This document shows, piece by piece, positions 1-7,149 of a stretch of 15,626 nucleotides of DNA. This stretch comes from Candidatus Zixiibacteriota bacterium (GTDB lineage: Bacteria; Zixibacteria; MSB-5A5; GN15; JAAZOE01): NCBI GenBank assembly GCA_028700875.1, contig JAQVRW010000025.1:1-15626 (forward strand). The letters are read 5' to 3'. How positions within the stretch are numbered: the first letter of the stretch is position 1; the number at the start of each line of letters is the position of its first letter. The notes beneath the pieces were generated by a model, which saw only the letters and a list, made by a program, of their open reading frames with translations, was not told where the DNA came from and did no database searches. The position numbers and the translations under genes are program-made.

Positions 1-240
1 TTCCGGATGGTCAAGAAGTTCTTCGCCGGCCTGGCGGCGATTCTGCCGCAGGCTTCCGGCGGTGCAAACCGTTCGGCTCAGTCCAGAACCATGACGCCGA
101 TACCGGACATCACCACGGAGTTACCCCCGGATCTCGTTCCGGAAACGCGCCGGGCGAAACTGGTGGACCAAATGCAGAACGTGGCCCGGAAGGATCCCGA
201 GGAAATTGCCAAGGTCATCAAGACCATGATGGTGGAGTAG
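1..240 (+). CDS. fliF: FliF, flagellar MS-ring protein, C-terminal fragment
   Basis: This is the 3' end of a gene that begins before the window; frame 1 is open from the first base to the TAG at 238-240. FliF forms the membrane-embedded MS ring, and its cytoplasmic C-terminal tail binds the rotor protein FliG. The visible part covers the end of the second membrane segment or the stretch after it (FAGLAAILP), a polar linker, and the conserved FliG-binding tail with the helix LVDQMQNVARKDPEEIAKVI and a short hydrophobic end (KTMMVE). An acidic/amphipathic tail of this kind just before fliG is typical of FliF. The ring-building domains lie outside the window. The next gene, fliG, starts 7 nt downstream. 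The identification rests on the tail motif and the fliF-fliG-fliH-fliI-fliJ order. Confidence 0.9.
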   Translation, partial: FRMVKKFFAGLAAILPQASGGANRSAQSRTMTPIPDITTELPPDLVPETRRAKLVDQMQNVARKDPEEIAKVIKTMMVE

Positions 241-247
241 AGCGGGT

Positions 248-1264
248 ATGGAATATACCATTGAATCCCTCACCCCGACGCAAAAGGCGGCCATCGCGCT
301 GGTTGCCTTCGGCACGGAAGTCTCGGCCCTGGTGCTGAAGACCCTCACGGAAGAGGAGTTGGAGCGCCTGACGGTCGAGATCGCCAACCTGCGGCAAGTG
401 TCGCCGGAGTTGGAGGAGAAAGTCATCAAGGAGTGCCATGACATCTTCATGGCCCGTCAATACATATCGCAGGGCGGTATCGATTTCGCCCGCGAGATTC
501 TGGAGAAGGCGGTGGGGGGCAAACGGGCGGGCGAAATTCTCAACCGCCTGGAGTCGTCATTGCGGACCAGCGGGTTCAACCTTTTGAAGAATATCGATCC
601 CCGCCAGCTGGTCAATTTCATCCAGAACGAGCATCCGCAGACGATTTCGTTGATCCTGACGCAATTGGTGCCGCAACAGGCGGCGGCGGTGCTGTCGGAA
701 CTGCCACGGGAACTGCAATCCGAGGTGGCGCTGCGCGTGGCGACCATGGAAAAGATTTCGCCTGACGTTCTCAAGGAAGTCGAATCCACGCTGGAGTCGC
801 ATTTTCAGGCCAGCGCCGGACGGGACTTGTCCGTTTCGGGCGGCGCCAAGACTATCGCCGATATTCTGAACCTGATCGAAACCACGGCGGAGAAGAACAT
901 TCTGCAGGCGATCGAAGCCGAAAACGGCGCGTTGGCGGCCGAGATCAAGAACCTGATGTTCGTGTTCGACGACCTGGTGTTGCTCGACGATCGCGGGGTC
1001 CAGCGGTTGTTGAAAGAAGTGGAAACCAAAGACCTGGCTATCGCCCTGAAAGCCGCCTCGGAGGAGGTCAAGAACAAGATTTTCGCCAACGTCTCCGAGC
1101 GTGTAGCGGTGCTGGTCAAGGAAGAGATGGAATTCATGGGGCCGATGCGTCTGTCGGACGTGGAAACGGCCCAGCAACGGGTTGTGGAATCGGTACGGCG
1201 GTTGGAAGAAGAAGGACAGATAGTAATCGCCGGCCGTGGCGGAAAGGAAGATATCATTGTCTAA
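248..1264 (+). CDS. fliG: FliG, flagellar motor switch protein
   Basis: FliG sits on the cytoplasmic face of the MS ring and takes torque from the stator. The product is 338 residues, the normal family length. All three parts are visible: an N-terminal FliF-binding domain (about 1-95, starting with the typical TQKAAIALVAFG), a middle domain with the EHPQTI motif at residues 128-133 and an armadillo-like helical region, and a C-terminal motor domain (about 200-335) with MFVFDDLVLLDDRGVQRLLK at residues 237-256, followed by GPMRLSDVE and a conserved end. The ATG at 248 lies about 10 nt after a GGTGGAG sequence at the end of fliF. The 3' end overlaps the start of fliH. No key region is missing. 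Confidence 0.97.
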   Translation: MEYTIESLTPTQKAAIALVAFGTEVSALVLKTLTEEELERLTVEIANLRQVSPELEEKVIKECHDIFMARQYISQGGIDFAREILEKAVGGKRAGEILNRLESSLRTSGFNLLKNIDPRQLVNFIQNEHPQTISLILTQLVPQQAAAVLSELPRELQSEVALRVATMEKISPDVLKEVESTLESHFQASAGRDLSVSGGAKTIADILNLIETTAEKNILQAIEAENGALAAEIKNLMFVFDDLVLLDDRGVQRLLKEVETKDLAIALKAASEEVKNKIFANVSERVAVLVKEEMEFMGPMRLSDVETAQQRVVESVRRLEEEGQIVIAGRGGKEDIIV

Positions 1265-1973
1265 TATCTGTTCGCTTCCGCTGGCCGAGACTACCGTGAC
1301 CGTGGGCGGTTACAACGTCGATTATAACAGCGAACGGCAGGCCGTTCTTTTGGCCAAGGAAACCTATCCGGAACTGACGATAGCCAGCACACCCAACGGC
1401 GGCAGACAGATTCCTTTGCAGCAGTTGCTGGATTTGGACCGCCGCTTTCAAGCGGCCCTGACCGCGACCCATCAACAAGGATTGGAGGAAGGGCGCCAAG
1501 CCGGGCAAGCGGCCGGTCTCCAGGAAGGACAAAAGCAGGCAAGGGAAGTGGTGGCGGCGCTTTCGGGGATGGTGTCCAACCTGACCGCCCAACGGGAGAC
1601 GCTCCTGCGTGAGGCTAAAGATTCCATTTTGGAAATGGTCGTGAAGATCAGCCGCAAGCTGACTTTTTCGGCGGCGGCGGTCGATCCCGAAATAACGGCG
1701 GCCATCATTGCCGGAGCTATCGACCATCTGCTCGACAAAAGCTCAATCAAGATCAAGGTACACCCCGGCCATCTTCAGGCGGTGGAACGGCATCTGGACC
1801 GTTTTCGCGGCCGCAACACGGCCATCAAAGAAATTTCCCTCGAAGCCGACCCGCGCGTGCGGGCCGGTGGATGTCTGCTTGAAACCCCCTTCGGGGACAT
1901 CGACGCCCGCCTCGAATCGATGCATGAGATCATCAGCAACGCCCTGGTGGCGGATGAGGATGTCCCGTTGTGA
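1257..1973 (+). CDS. fliH: FliH, flagellar export-ATPase regulator/stator
   Basis: FliH binds the export ATPase FliI, keeps it inactive in the cytoplasm and docks it at the export gate. The best internal signature is a run of glycines spaced four apart (GLEEGRQAGQAAGLQEGQ, residues 75-92 from this start), the GxxxG helix typical of FliH. It is followed by a long helix and the C-terminal FliI-binding domain, related to V/F-ATPase stator subunits, ending in RAGGCLLETPFGDIDARLES and a final helix. Length is 238 residues. The start is uncertain: TTG at 1257 is preferred because GGAAAGGAAG lies 6 nt upstream and it overlaps fliG by only 8 nt, but an in-frame GTG at 1236 would add seven residues. 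The stop overlaps the fliI start as GTGA, suggesting translational coupling. Confidence 0.92.
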   Translation: MSNICSLPLAETTVTVGGYNVDYNSERQAVLLAKETYPELTIASTPNGGRQIPLQQLLDLDRRFQAALTATHQQGLEEGRQAGQAAGLQEGQKQAREVVAALSGMVSNLTAQRETLLREAKDSILEMVVKISRKLTFSAAAVDPEITAAIIAGAIDHLLDKSSIKIKVHPGHLQAVERHLDRFRGRNTAIKEISLEADPRVRAGGCLLETPFGDIDARLESMHEIISNALVADEDVPL

Positions 1974-3310
1974 CGCTGGATTACGGACAGTATTTAAAGC
2001 GGATCGACGATGCCCGGATCATCACTCAGTCGGGGGTCGTGTCGCGCGTGGCCGGTCTGGTCGTGGAATCACACGGTCCGGCGGTAGCGATCGGCTCGCT
2101 CTGCCGTATCGAACCGGCCGACGGATCGACGCCGGTGCTGGCTGAAGTTGTGGGTTTCAAAGAGAAGACAGTGTTTTTGATGCCCCTGGACACGCTGGAA
2201 GGGATAACTCCCGGTTCGATTGTCGTGACCAGCGGCGAGCAACTGCGCGTCCCGGTCGGTCCCGGCTTGATCGGTCGGGCGGTCAACGGCCTGGGCAAAC
2301 CGATCGATGACAAGGGGGCGATTCCGGCCGAGGCCTATCGGCCGCTTCATGCTGCGCCGCCGCACCCGTTACGACGGCAGCAGATCAGCGAACCGTTGTA
2401 CACCGGCATCAAGGCGGTCGACACGCTCTGCACCTGCGGCAAAGGCCAGCGGGTGGGGATATTCTCCGGATCAGGCGTGGGCAAGTCGGTCTTAATGGGA
2501 ATGATCGCTAGGGGAACCAGCGCCGACGTCACGGTCATCGGGTTGATCGGCGAACGCAGCCGCGAGGTCAAGGAATTTATCACGAAGGATCTGGGGGAAG
2601 AGGGGTTGAAGAAATCGGTCGTGGTCGCGGTCACCTCCGATGAACCGGCCCTGGTGCGCCTAAAGGGGATTATGACGGCGACGACCATCGCCGAACATTT
2701 CCGCAGCCAGGGGAAAGACGTTCTGTTGTTGGTCGATTCGGTTACCCGCGTGGCCATGGCGCAACGCGAAATCGGCCTGGCGGTCGGCGAACCGCCGGCC
2801 ACCAAAGGATACCCACCCTCGGTCTTCGCGTTATTGCCGAAGATTCTGGAGCGCGCCGGCGCCGGGCCAAAAGGGTCCATTACCGGCTTGTATACGGTTC
2901 TGGTGGAGGGGGATGATTTCAACGAACCGATTTCCGACGCCGTGCGTTCGGTGTTGGACGGCCATATCGTGCTGTCGCGGAGACTGGCCACCCGCAATCA
3001 TTACCCGGCGGTCGATGTGCTGGAGTCGGTCAGCCGGTTGATGTTGAGCGTCATTACACCCGAACACCGGAAAGCGGCCGGCGCCGTCAAGGAATTGATG
3101 GCCGTATATCGCGAATCCGAGGACCTGATCAATATCGGAGCCTACGTGCGGGGATCATCGGCGAAGATCGACCACGCCATCGACTGCATCGACGGCATCA
3201 ACAGTTTTCTCCAACAGGATATTCATGACACGATCGACGCCGCCGAGGCGATTGCCCAATTGCCGGCGCTGACCGTCGATAAGAAAGTCGCCCAGGCGAG
3301 CAAGGCATGA
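1970..3310 (+). CDS. fliI: FliI, flagellum-specific type III export ATPase
   Basis: FliI is the hexameric ATPase at the base of the flagellar export apparatus, homologous to F1-ATPase beta. The product is 446 residues, the usual size. The order is an N-terminal beta-barrel domain (about 20-95), the nucleotide-binding domain with Walker A SGSGVGKS at 166-173, the conserved GERSREV at 194-200 with its catalytic-type glutamate, Walker B VLLLVDSVTR at 251-260, and the YPPSVFALLPKILERAG segment at 281-296, then a C-terminal helical domain. The GTG start overlaps the fliH stop by four bases and has GAGGA about 9 nt upstream. The stop overlaps fliJ (ATGA). The placement between fliH and fliJ distinguishes it from virulence-type injectisome ATPases. 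Confidence 0.97.
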   Translation: MTLDYGQYLKRIDDARIITQSGVVSRVAGLVVESHGPAVAIGSLCRIEPADGSTPVLAEVVGFKEKTVFLMPLDTLEGITPGSIVVTSGEQLRVPVGPGLIGRAVNGLGKPIDDKGAIPAEAYRPLHAAPPHPLRRQQISEPLYTGIKAVDTLCTCGKGQRVGIFSGSGVGKSVLMGMIARGTSADVTVIGLIGERSREVKEFITKDLGEEGLKKSVVVAVTSDEPALVRLKGIMTATTIAEHFRSQGKDVLLLVDSVTRVAMAQREIGLAVGEPPATKGYPPSVFALLPKILERAGAGPKGSITGLYTVLVEGDDFNEPISDAVRSVLDGHIVLSRRLATRNHYPAVDVLESVSRLMLSVITPEHRKAAGAVKELMAVYRESEDLINIGAYVRGSSAKIDHAIDCIDGINSFLQQDIHDTIDAAEAIAQLPALTVDKKVAQASKA

Positions 3311-3750
3311 AACGGTTCCAGTTTCGTTTCGAGAAGGTGCTGTCGTATCGGCGCCATCAGGAAAAGCAGAAGCAACGCGATCTCGCGGCGGCGGAAAACT
3401 TGCGTCGACTGCAGGAACAGACGATCGCCGCCACCCTCGCTGAACGGGCGCGCCTGCAGCAGGAGCAGAATCGGCACATGACCGGGACGGTCGACCCACG
3501 GCGGCTCAACCGTTATACCCGATACTACCTTTCGCTCAAACACCGGGAATTGGCCGACCGGGAAATCCTGGCGCGGATAGAAAAGGAAGCCGAACGTCGC
3601 CGGATGGAATTGATCGAGGCGGCCAAGGAACGAAAGATTTACGAGAAACTGGAAGAGCGTCATTATGAACGGTACCAGGGCGAATATAATTCGCTCCTGC
3701 AGAAGGAGACGGACGATCTCGGGCAAAAGATTCATTGGCGCAAGCAGTGA
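3307..3750 (+). CDS. fliJ: FliJ, flagellar export chaperone / ATPase stalk
   Basis: FliJ is a small two-helix coiled coil that inserts into the FliI hexamer like the gamma subunit of F1-ATPase and escorts chaperones to the export gate. The product is 147 residues, the normal length. The sequence begins with the family pattern FQFRFEKVLSYRRHQEKQKQ and is rich in Glu, Arg, Lys, Gln and Leu in heptad-like spacing throughout, with no membrane segment or signal peptide. Its ATG overlaps the fliI stop by four bases (ATGA), so translation is likely coupled. It is the last gene of the block; a strong terminator follows 22 nt after the stop. FliJ sequences diverge widely, so the assignment depends on the N-terminal pattern and gene order. 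Confidence 0.92.
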   Translation: MKRFQFRFEKVLSYRRHQEKQKQRDLAAAENLRRLQEQTIAATLAERARLQQEQNRHMTGTVDPRRLNRYTRYYLSLKHRELADREILARIEKEAERRRMELIEAAKERKIYEKLEERHYERYQGEYNSLLQKETDDLGQKIHWRKQ

Positions 3751-3771
3751 GTATCCCTTACCTCCTTCCAT

Positions 3772-3803
3772 AAAAAAAGCCCCGGAGTATCCGGGGCTTT
3801 TTT
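3772..3803. terminator. Bidirectional intrinsic terminator between fliJ and the convergent gene
   Basis: A perfect 8-bp stem GCCCCGGA/TCCGGGGC (3779-3786 with 3790-3797) closes over a 3-nt loop. It is flanked by seven A on the left and six T on the right, so either transcript ends in a GC hairpin followed by a U tract. It lies 22 nt after the fliJ stop and 21 nt beyond the stop of the minus-strand gene, and would end both. This separates the fliF-fliJ transcript from the later flagellar genes. Confidence 0.93.
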
Positions 3804-3824
3804 CAATCTTCTTTTAACGGGCGG

Positions 3825-5123
3825 TCATTTCATGAGGACCATTTTTCTGGCGTCCGTGTTGGTGTCGGTCTTGATCCGATACAGATAGACGCCGGAGGCC
3901 AGTTCTGCATCGTTGCCGTCCCGGCCGTCGAAGACCACGCTGTGAAATCCGGCGGTGCGGAAGTCATTGACCAGGGTGCGCACTTTCTGTCCCAGGACAT
4001 TATACACTTCCAGGGAGACATGCCCGGCTTTCGGCAGGGCGAAGGTGATCGTCGTGGTCGGGTTGAACGGGTTGGGCTGGTTCTGCTCCAGGGCGAATAC
4101 GATCGGCAACGGCCCGCCATTGCCGTCATCGGCGTCGCTGGGCGGGCCCACCTTCACCAAGCCGGGGACGAAATCGGGATAGCTCTTGACGTGGTCGTAG
4201 TTGGCGCCCAATTGGAAGTGGAGGGGGACGGCCCCGATGGTGGTCGTATCCAGAACTACCGACGTGGAACCGCCGCCGATCGTGCACGTGAAGTAGAGAT
4301 TGGCCACCGGGCCGCTGCCGGCGGGCAGAAGCGCGCTTTCGGAAAAGCCCAGGGTCACGAGCGCTTCCCTGGCCGCCTCATGTATCAGCACGTCATTCAG
4401 GACTGCCTCGGAGGCGCGGGTCCCGGTCACGGTCACGGAATCCAGAACGATATTGTCGGAATGGTATGTCAACGGGATCTTAATTCCGAACAAGGGCATT
4501 TCATTGCGCGCGTGCGCCAGCACCACGAATGGCCGACCGGCAGGAGTATCGACCGTGTCGAGCCAAAGAGAATCATTCAACGCCGGGCTGTAGGTATTGT
4601 TGACATACCCTGGGCGGAATTGCGGGGTAAAAGATATATTGTCGCGATTGACGAAGGTCAATCGGCTTTCCGGCAAAATAAAAGTCGTGTCAAACATAAT
4701 CACCCGGGTCGGGTATTCATTCGGAACGGTGATAAAGATGCGAGCCAGCAGGCCGCGGCCCGGCGCCAGGCTGACCCCGTTCAGTTCGAGGGCATGGATA
4801 TGAAGCGTCGCCTGGAGGGAATCGATATAGAATCCGTTGCTGAACAGGTTGTCGACGCGGCCGCCGGCAAACGAAACCGAGTCGATCCGAAAATCAGAAT
4901 ACTCATATCGGAGCGGCAGATCGACACCGTTCAGCGAATCGGGATTGACCAGATAGATGTTGCAGACGACCTGTTCGCCCGAGTGAGTCGCCAGCGAATC
5001 AAGCCATAGGGTATCGCTGGCGCTGAGCGAATCGGCGAGGAAAGAATCGACCATCCAGTCCTGGCCGGAAACGACTGCGCAAAAAATGAACACAAGCGGC
5101 ATGAGGTATTTGATAGATCGCAT
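3825..5123 (-). CDS. Secreted protein with two cohesin-like domains and a C-terminal type IX/FlgD-Ig-like sorting domain
   Basis: This 432-residue protein starts with a signal peptide (about 1-20: KY, then LMPLVFIFCAVVSG, then QDW). Two similar beta-rich domains follow: residues 37-89 (DTLWLDSLATHSGE onward) match residues 184-236 (DSLWLDTVDTPAGR onward), each continuing to about 140 residues and resembling cohesin-type surface modules. An acidic/glycine linker (DADDGNGG, 331-337) leads to the C-terminal domain (342-432) with the marks of FCB sorting domains: QNQPNPFNPTTTITFALP, VYNVLGQKVRTLV, ASGVYLYRI and a final RKMVLMK. It is probably exported to the cell surface or outside. The last domain belongs to the fold also named after FlgD, but the FlgD N-terminal part is absent, so this is not the hook-cap protein. 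The substrate or partner is unknown. It is convergent with fliJ and has its own promoter. Confidence 0.85.
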   Translation of the reverse strand: MRSIKYLMPLVFIFCAVVSGQDWMVDSFLADSLSASDTLWLDSLATHSGEQVVCNIYLVNPDSLNGVDLPLRYEYSDFRIDSVSFAGGRVDNLFSNGFYIDSLQATLHIHALELNGVSLAPGRGLLARIFITVPNEYPTRVIMFDTTFILPESRLTFVNRDNISFTPQFRPGYVNNTYSPALNDSLWLDTVDTPAGRPFVVLAHARNEMPLFGIKIPLTYHSDNIVLDSVTVTGTRASEAVLNDVLIHEAAREALVTLGFSESALLPAGSGPVANLYFTCTIGGGSTSVVLDTTTIGAVPLHFQLGANYDHVKSYPDFVPGLVKVGPPSDADDGNGGPLPIVFALEQNQPNPFNPTTTITFALPKAGHVSLEVYNVLGQKVRTLVNDFRTAGFHSVVFDGRDGNDAELASGVYLYRIKTDTNTDARKMVLMK

Positions 5124-5268
5124 AATCCCGTCACTCTGAATTTAGGTTCATAATGACTTCAAGCAAAAAGAGTGCGGAAATTTCATGTATGTCGAACGGA
5201 TCGGCGAAAGGGAATCGGCGAGGGTTCTAACCGTCCGACCGGCAACAAAATATCCGAATATCGCTAAT

Positions 5269-5297
5269 AATATAGTCAGTCGGGCCCCGTTTTCCAA
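5269..5297 (-). promoter_or_regulatory. Sigma70-like promoter for the minus-strand surface protein
   Basis: Read on the minus strand, TTGGAA (5297-5292) is followed by a 17-nt spacer and TATATT (5274-5269). That is 4 of 6 and 5 of 6 matches to the housekeeping consensus with ideal spacing, in the most AT-rich part of the intergenic region. Transcription would begin near 5262, giving a leader of about 140 nt before the ATG at 5121-5123. Not tested experimentally. Confidence 0.5.
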
Positions 5298-5544
5298 CTG
5301 ATATTTTCGTCTCCGGCTGCGCTTTCGGGTGCAAATGGTTGCTCATCGGGCCGATGGCCGAACGTGTTTTTTGGCGGCGTGATGGCGATGGGTCGAGATG
5401 CGCGAACAACCGGAGCAACCCGAAAATAATTCGGAGGCGATCCGGAGTTTTTTTCCCACGGCGGGTTCAGCGGATTTTGGCTCGATAGCCGGGCCGGGTC
5501 CGCATCTTATTGTCCCACAGTGCAATATGTCTGGTGCGCGGCGG

Positions 5545-5560
5545 TTGGCACGATGCGGCA
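5545..5560 (+). promoter_or_regulatory. Imperfect sigma54 (RpoN)-like element before flgF
   Basis: TTGGCACGA at 5545-5553 matches the YTGGCACGR -24 half of the RpoN consensus completely. The GC expected 12 nt after the GG falls one base early (GC at 5558-5559, GG at 5547-5548), and the TT before it is GG. The placement fits: transcription near 5571 would give a leader of about 25 nt including the Shine-Dalgarno sequence. RpoN-driven rod/hook operons are well known, but the spacing error makes this weak. Confidence 0.25.
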
Positions 5561-5595
5561 CGGAGGTTGCCATATATGTCGACGGAGGATTGTAT

Positions 5596-6333
5596 ATGCT
5601 TAAAGGCATTTATCGGGCCGCGTCGGGGATGATTCCTCGCATCCGTCAACAGGAGATCACGGCCAACAACATCGCCAATGCCGCCACGCCGGGGTTCAAG
5701 AAGGACTCCATATTCCTCAAGGAATTGGACGCCGCGACAAAGGAAACGATGCCCCGCAAGTCGGATTGGGAAAATCCTATGATCGACCAGGTCTATACCG
5801 ACTTCTCGCAAGGGTCGTTTGAGGCCACTAGCAGCGCGCTGGACGTGGCGATTGAGGGGGACGGTTTCTTCGTCCTGGAAAGCCCCGAAGGGGGCGACCG
5901 TCTGTACACGCGTAACGGCCATTTCACCGTCGGTCCCGACGGGTATCTGGTCAATGACGAGGGTTTCCGGGTGCTGGGGGACGGCGGGCCGCTTGAAGTT
6001 GGCAACGACACGGTGAGCATCAGCGAGTCGGGAGAAGCGTCCGTGGACGAATCCGTGGTCGGCCGCCTGCAGGTGGTTGATTTCCCGGACAAAACGGCTC
6101 TCACCAAACAGGGTGATTCCGCTTTCGCGCCGAACGACAACGTCGAACCGGAGCCGGTCGCGGATGTTTCCCTGCGGCAGGGGTATCTGGAGCGGTCCAA
6201 TATCAATGTCATAAAGGAGATGGTCGGCATGATTCTCACGCTGCGGAATTATGAAGCCGGCTCGAAAGCGATCCAGACGCAGGATGAATCACTGAATGCC
6301 CTGTTCAACAACGTCGGAAAGGTACGCCTCTAG
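5596..6333 (+). CDS. flgF: FlgF, flagellar proximal/distal rod protein
   Basis: FlgF is a rod subunit exported through the flagellar type III system; it and FlgG build the drive shaft. The product is 245 residues, typical for FlgF. The N-terminal rod/hook motif is present (ASGM at 9-12, then NNIANAATPGFKK at 24-36), a central segment carries the family IEGDGFFVLE (86-95) and LYTRNGHF, and the C-terminal helix ends with SNINVIKEMVGMILTLRNYE and KAIQTQDE. The ATG at 5596 is chosen over upstream in-frame starts because GGAGGA lies 6 nt before it and because rod proteins begin exactly at this motif. It is the first gene of the flgF-flgJ run, 24 nt before flgG. FlgF and FlgG are paralogues; the shorter, non-FlgG sequence placed first supports FlgF. 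Confidence 0.93.
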   Translation: MLKGIYRAASGMIPRIRQQEITANNIANAATPGFKKDSIFLKELDAATKETMPRKSDWENPMIDQVYTDFSQGSFEATSSALDVAIEGDGFFVLESPEGGDRLYTRNGHFTVGPDGYLVNDEGFRVLGDGGPLEVGNDTVSISESGEASVDESVVGRLQVVDFPDKTALTKQGDSAFAPNDNVEPEPVADVSLRQGYLERSNINVIKEMVGMILTLRNYEAGSKAIQTQDESLNALFNNVGKVRL

Positions 6334-6357
6334 CAATGAGGAGAGAGGGTTAACGAT

Positions 6358-7146
6358 ATGATCAAAGCCATGAACACCGCCGCCACCGGCATGGTGGCCC
6401 AGCAGATGAACATCGACAACATCGCCAACAACCTGGCGAACGTCAACACCACCGGTTTCAAGAAAGGCCGGGTGGAATTCCAGGATATCCTTTATCAAAA
6501 CTACCGCAAGGCGGGCACCGCGTCGGCCGTCGGGACGACCGTGCCGGTCAGTCTGGACGTCGGGTACGGCGCCCGGGCGGTGGCGACGTCGCGCGAGTTT
6601 TCCTCGGGGTCCGTCACGGTGACCGGCAACGCGACCGATCTGGCCATCGGCGGCAACGGGTTTTTCCAGATCCAGATGCCCGACGGCACCACGTCGTATA
6701 CCCGTGACGGATCGTTCAAGATTTCCGCCGAGGGGGACCTGGTCACGGCCGACGGCTTTCAGGTTCAGCCGACGATCACCATCCCACAAGACGCCACCGA
6801 AGTATCGGTGACCATCGATGGTCAGGCGTTTGTCGCGGTCATCGGCAACGAGACGCCGCAGCAGATCGGCCAGTTGGAACTGGCTCGTTTCATCAACCCC
6901 GCCGGTCTTTCGGCCGTGGGCCACAACCTGTACACGGAGACGGCGGCCTCCGGCACGCCCATCACGGGTACTCCGGCGACGGACGGTTTCGGCCGCATCG
7001 ACCAGGGAAGCCTGGAAGCCTCCAACGTGTCGGTGGTGGATGAAATGGTCAACATGATCATGGCTCAACGGTCGTACGAGATCAATTCCAAGGTTATCCA
7101 GACCTCGGATGAGATGTCGCAGACGACCAACAACCTGAAGAGGTAA
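6358..7146 (+). CDS. flgG: FlgG, flagellar distal rod protein
   Basis: FlgG forms the distal rod that passes through the P and L rings. At 262 residues it has the standard length. It shows the complete family pattern: MIKAMNTAATGM at the start, NNLANVNTTGFKKGRVEFQD (24-43), a middle domain with LAIGGNGFFQIQ (95-106) and the TSYTRDGSFKIS segment, and a C-terminal helix with GSLEASNVSVVDEMVNMI followed by AQRSYEINSKVIQTSDEM. Ribosome binding sequences (AGGAG, GAGGG) precede the ATG by about 8-14 nt. It follows flgF by 24 nt and precedes flgA by 3 nt. No insertion or truncation is evident. This is one of the most conserved and secure calls in the window. Confidence 0.97.
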   Translation: MIKAMNTAATGMVAQQMNIDNIANNLANVNTTGFKKGRVEFQDILYQNYRKAGTASAVGTTVPVSLDVGYGARAVATSREFSSGSVTVTGNATDLAIGGNGFFQIQMPDGTTSYTRDGSFKISAEGDLVTADGFQVQPTITIPQDATEVSVTIDGQAFVAVIGNETPQQIGQLELARFINPAGLSAVGHNLYTETAASGTPITGTPATDGFGRIDQGSLEASNVSVVDEMVNMIMAQRSYEINSKVIQTSDEMSQTTNNLKR

Positions 7147-7149
7147 TCG

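Larger units (their letters stand above)
5124..5595. other. 472-nt divergent intergenic region between the surface-protein gene and flgF
   Basis: No credible gene lies here. The part nearest the minus gene is AT-rich (about 5221-5280) and holds its likely promoter. The flgF-proximal part is GC-rich and carries a sigma54-like -24 element (5545-5553) and a strong ribosome binding site GGAGGA at 5584-5589. An in-frame open stretch runs from 5398 into flgF, but it encodes a low-complexity leader unlike any rod protein and is not taken as coding. No tRNA, repeat array or clear hairpin terminator was seen. Confidence 0.6.

Noticed and set aside
3828..4100. Reading the sorting-domain protein as hook-cap FlgD
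   Set aside because: Only the Ig-like fold is shared; the FlgD N-terminal region is missing, and there is a Sec signal peptide.
3942..5009. 355-codon open frame on the plus strand opposite the surface-protein gene
   Set aside because: The minus-strand product has a signal peptide, duplicated domains and a sorting domain; the plus frame has none of these and is its shadow.
5398..5595. 66-codon upstream extension of flgF
   Set aside because: It precedes the canonical rod-protein N-terminus and the GGAGGA ribosome binding site; the extra residues are low in family resemblance and would disrupt the export-type N-terminus.
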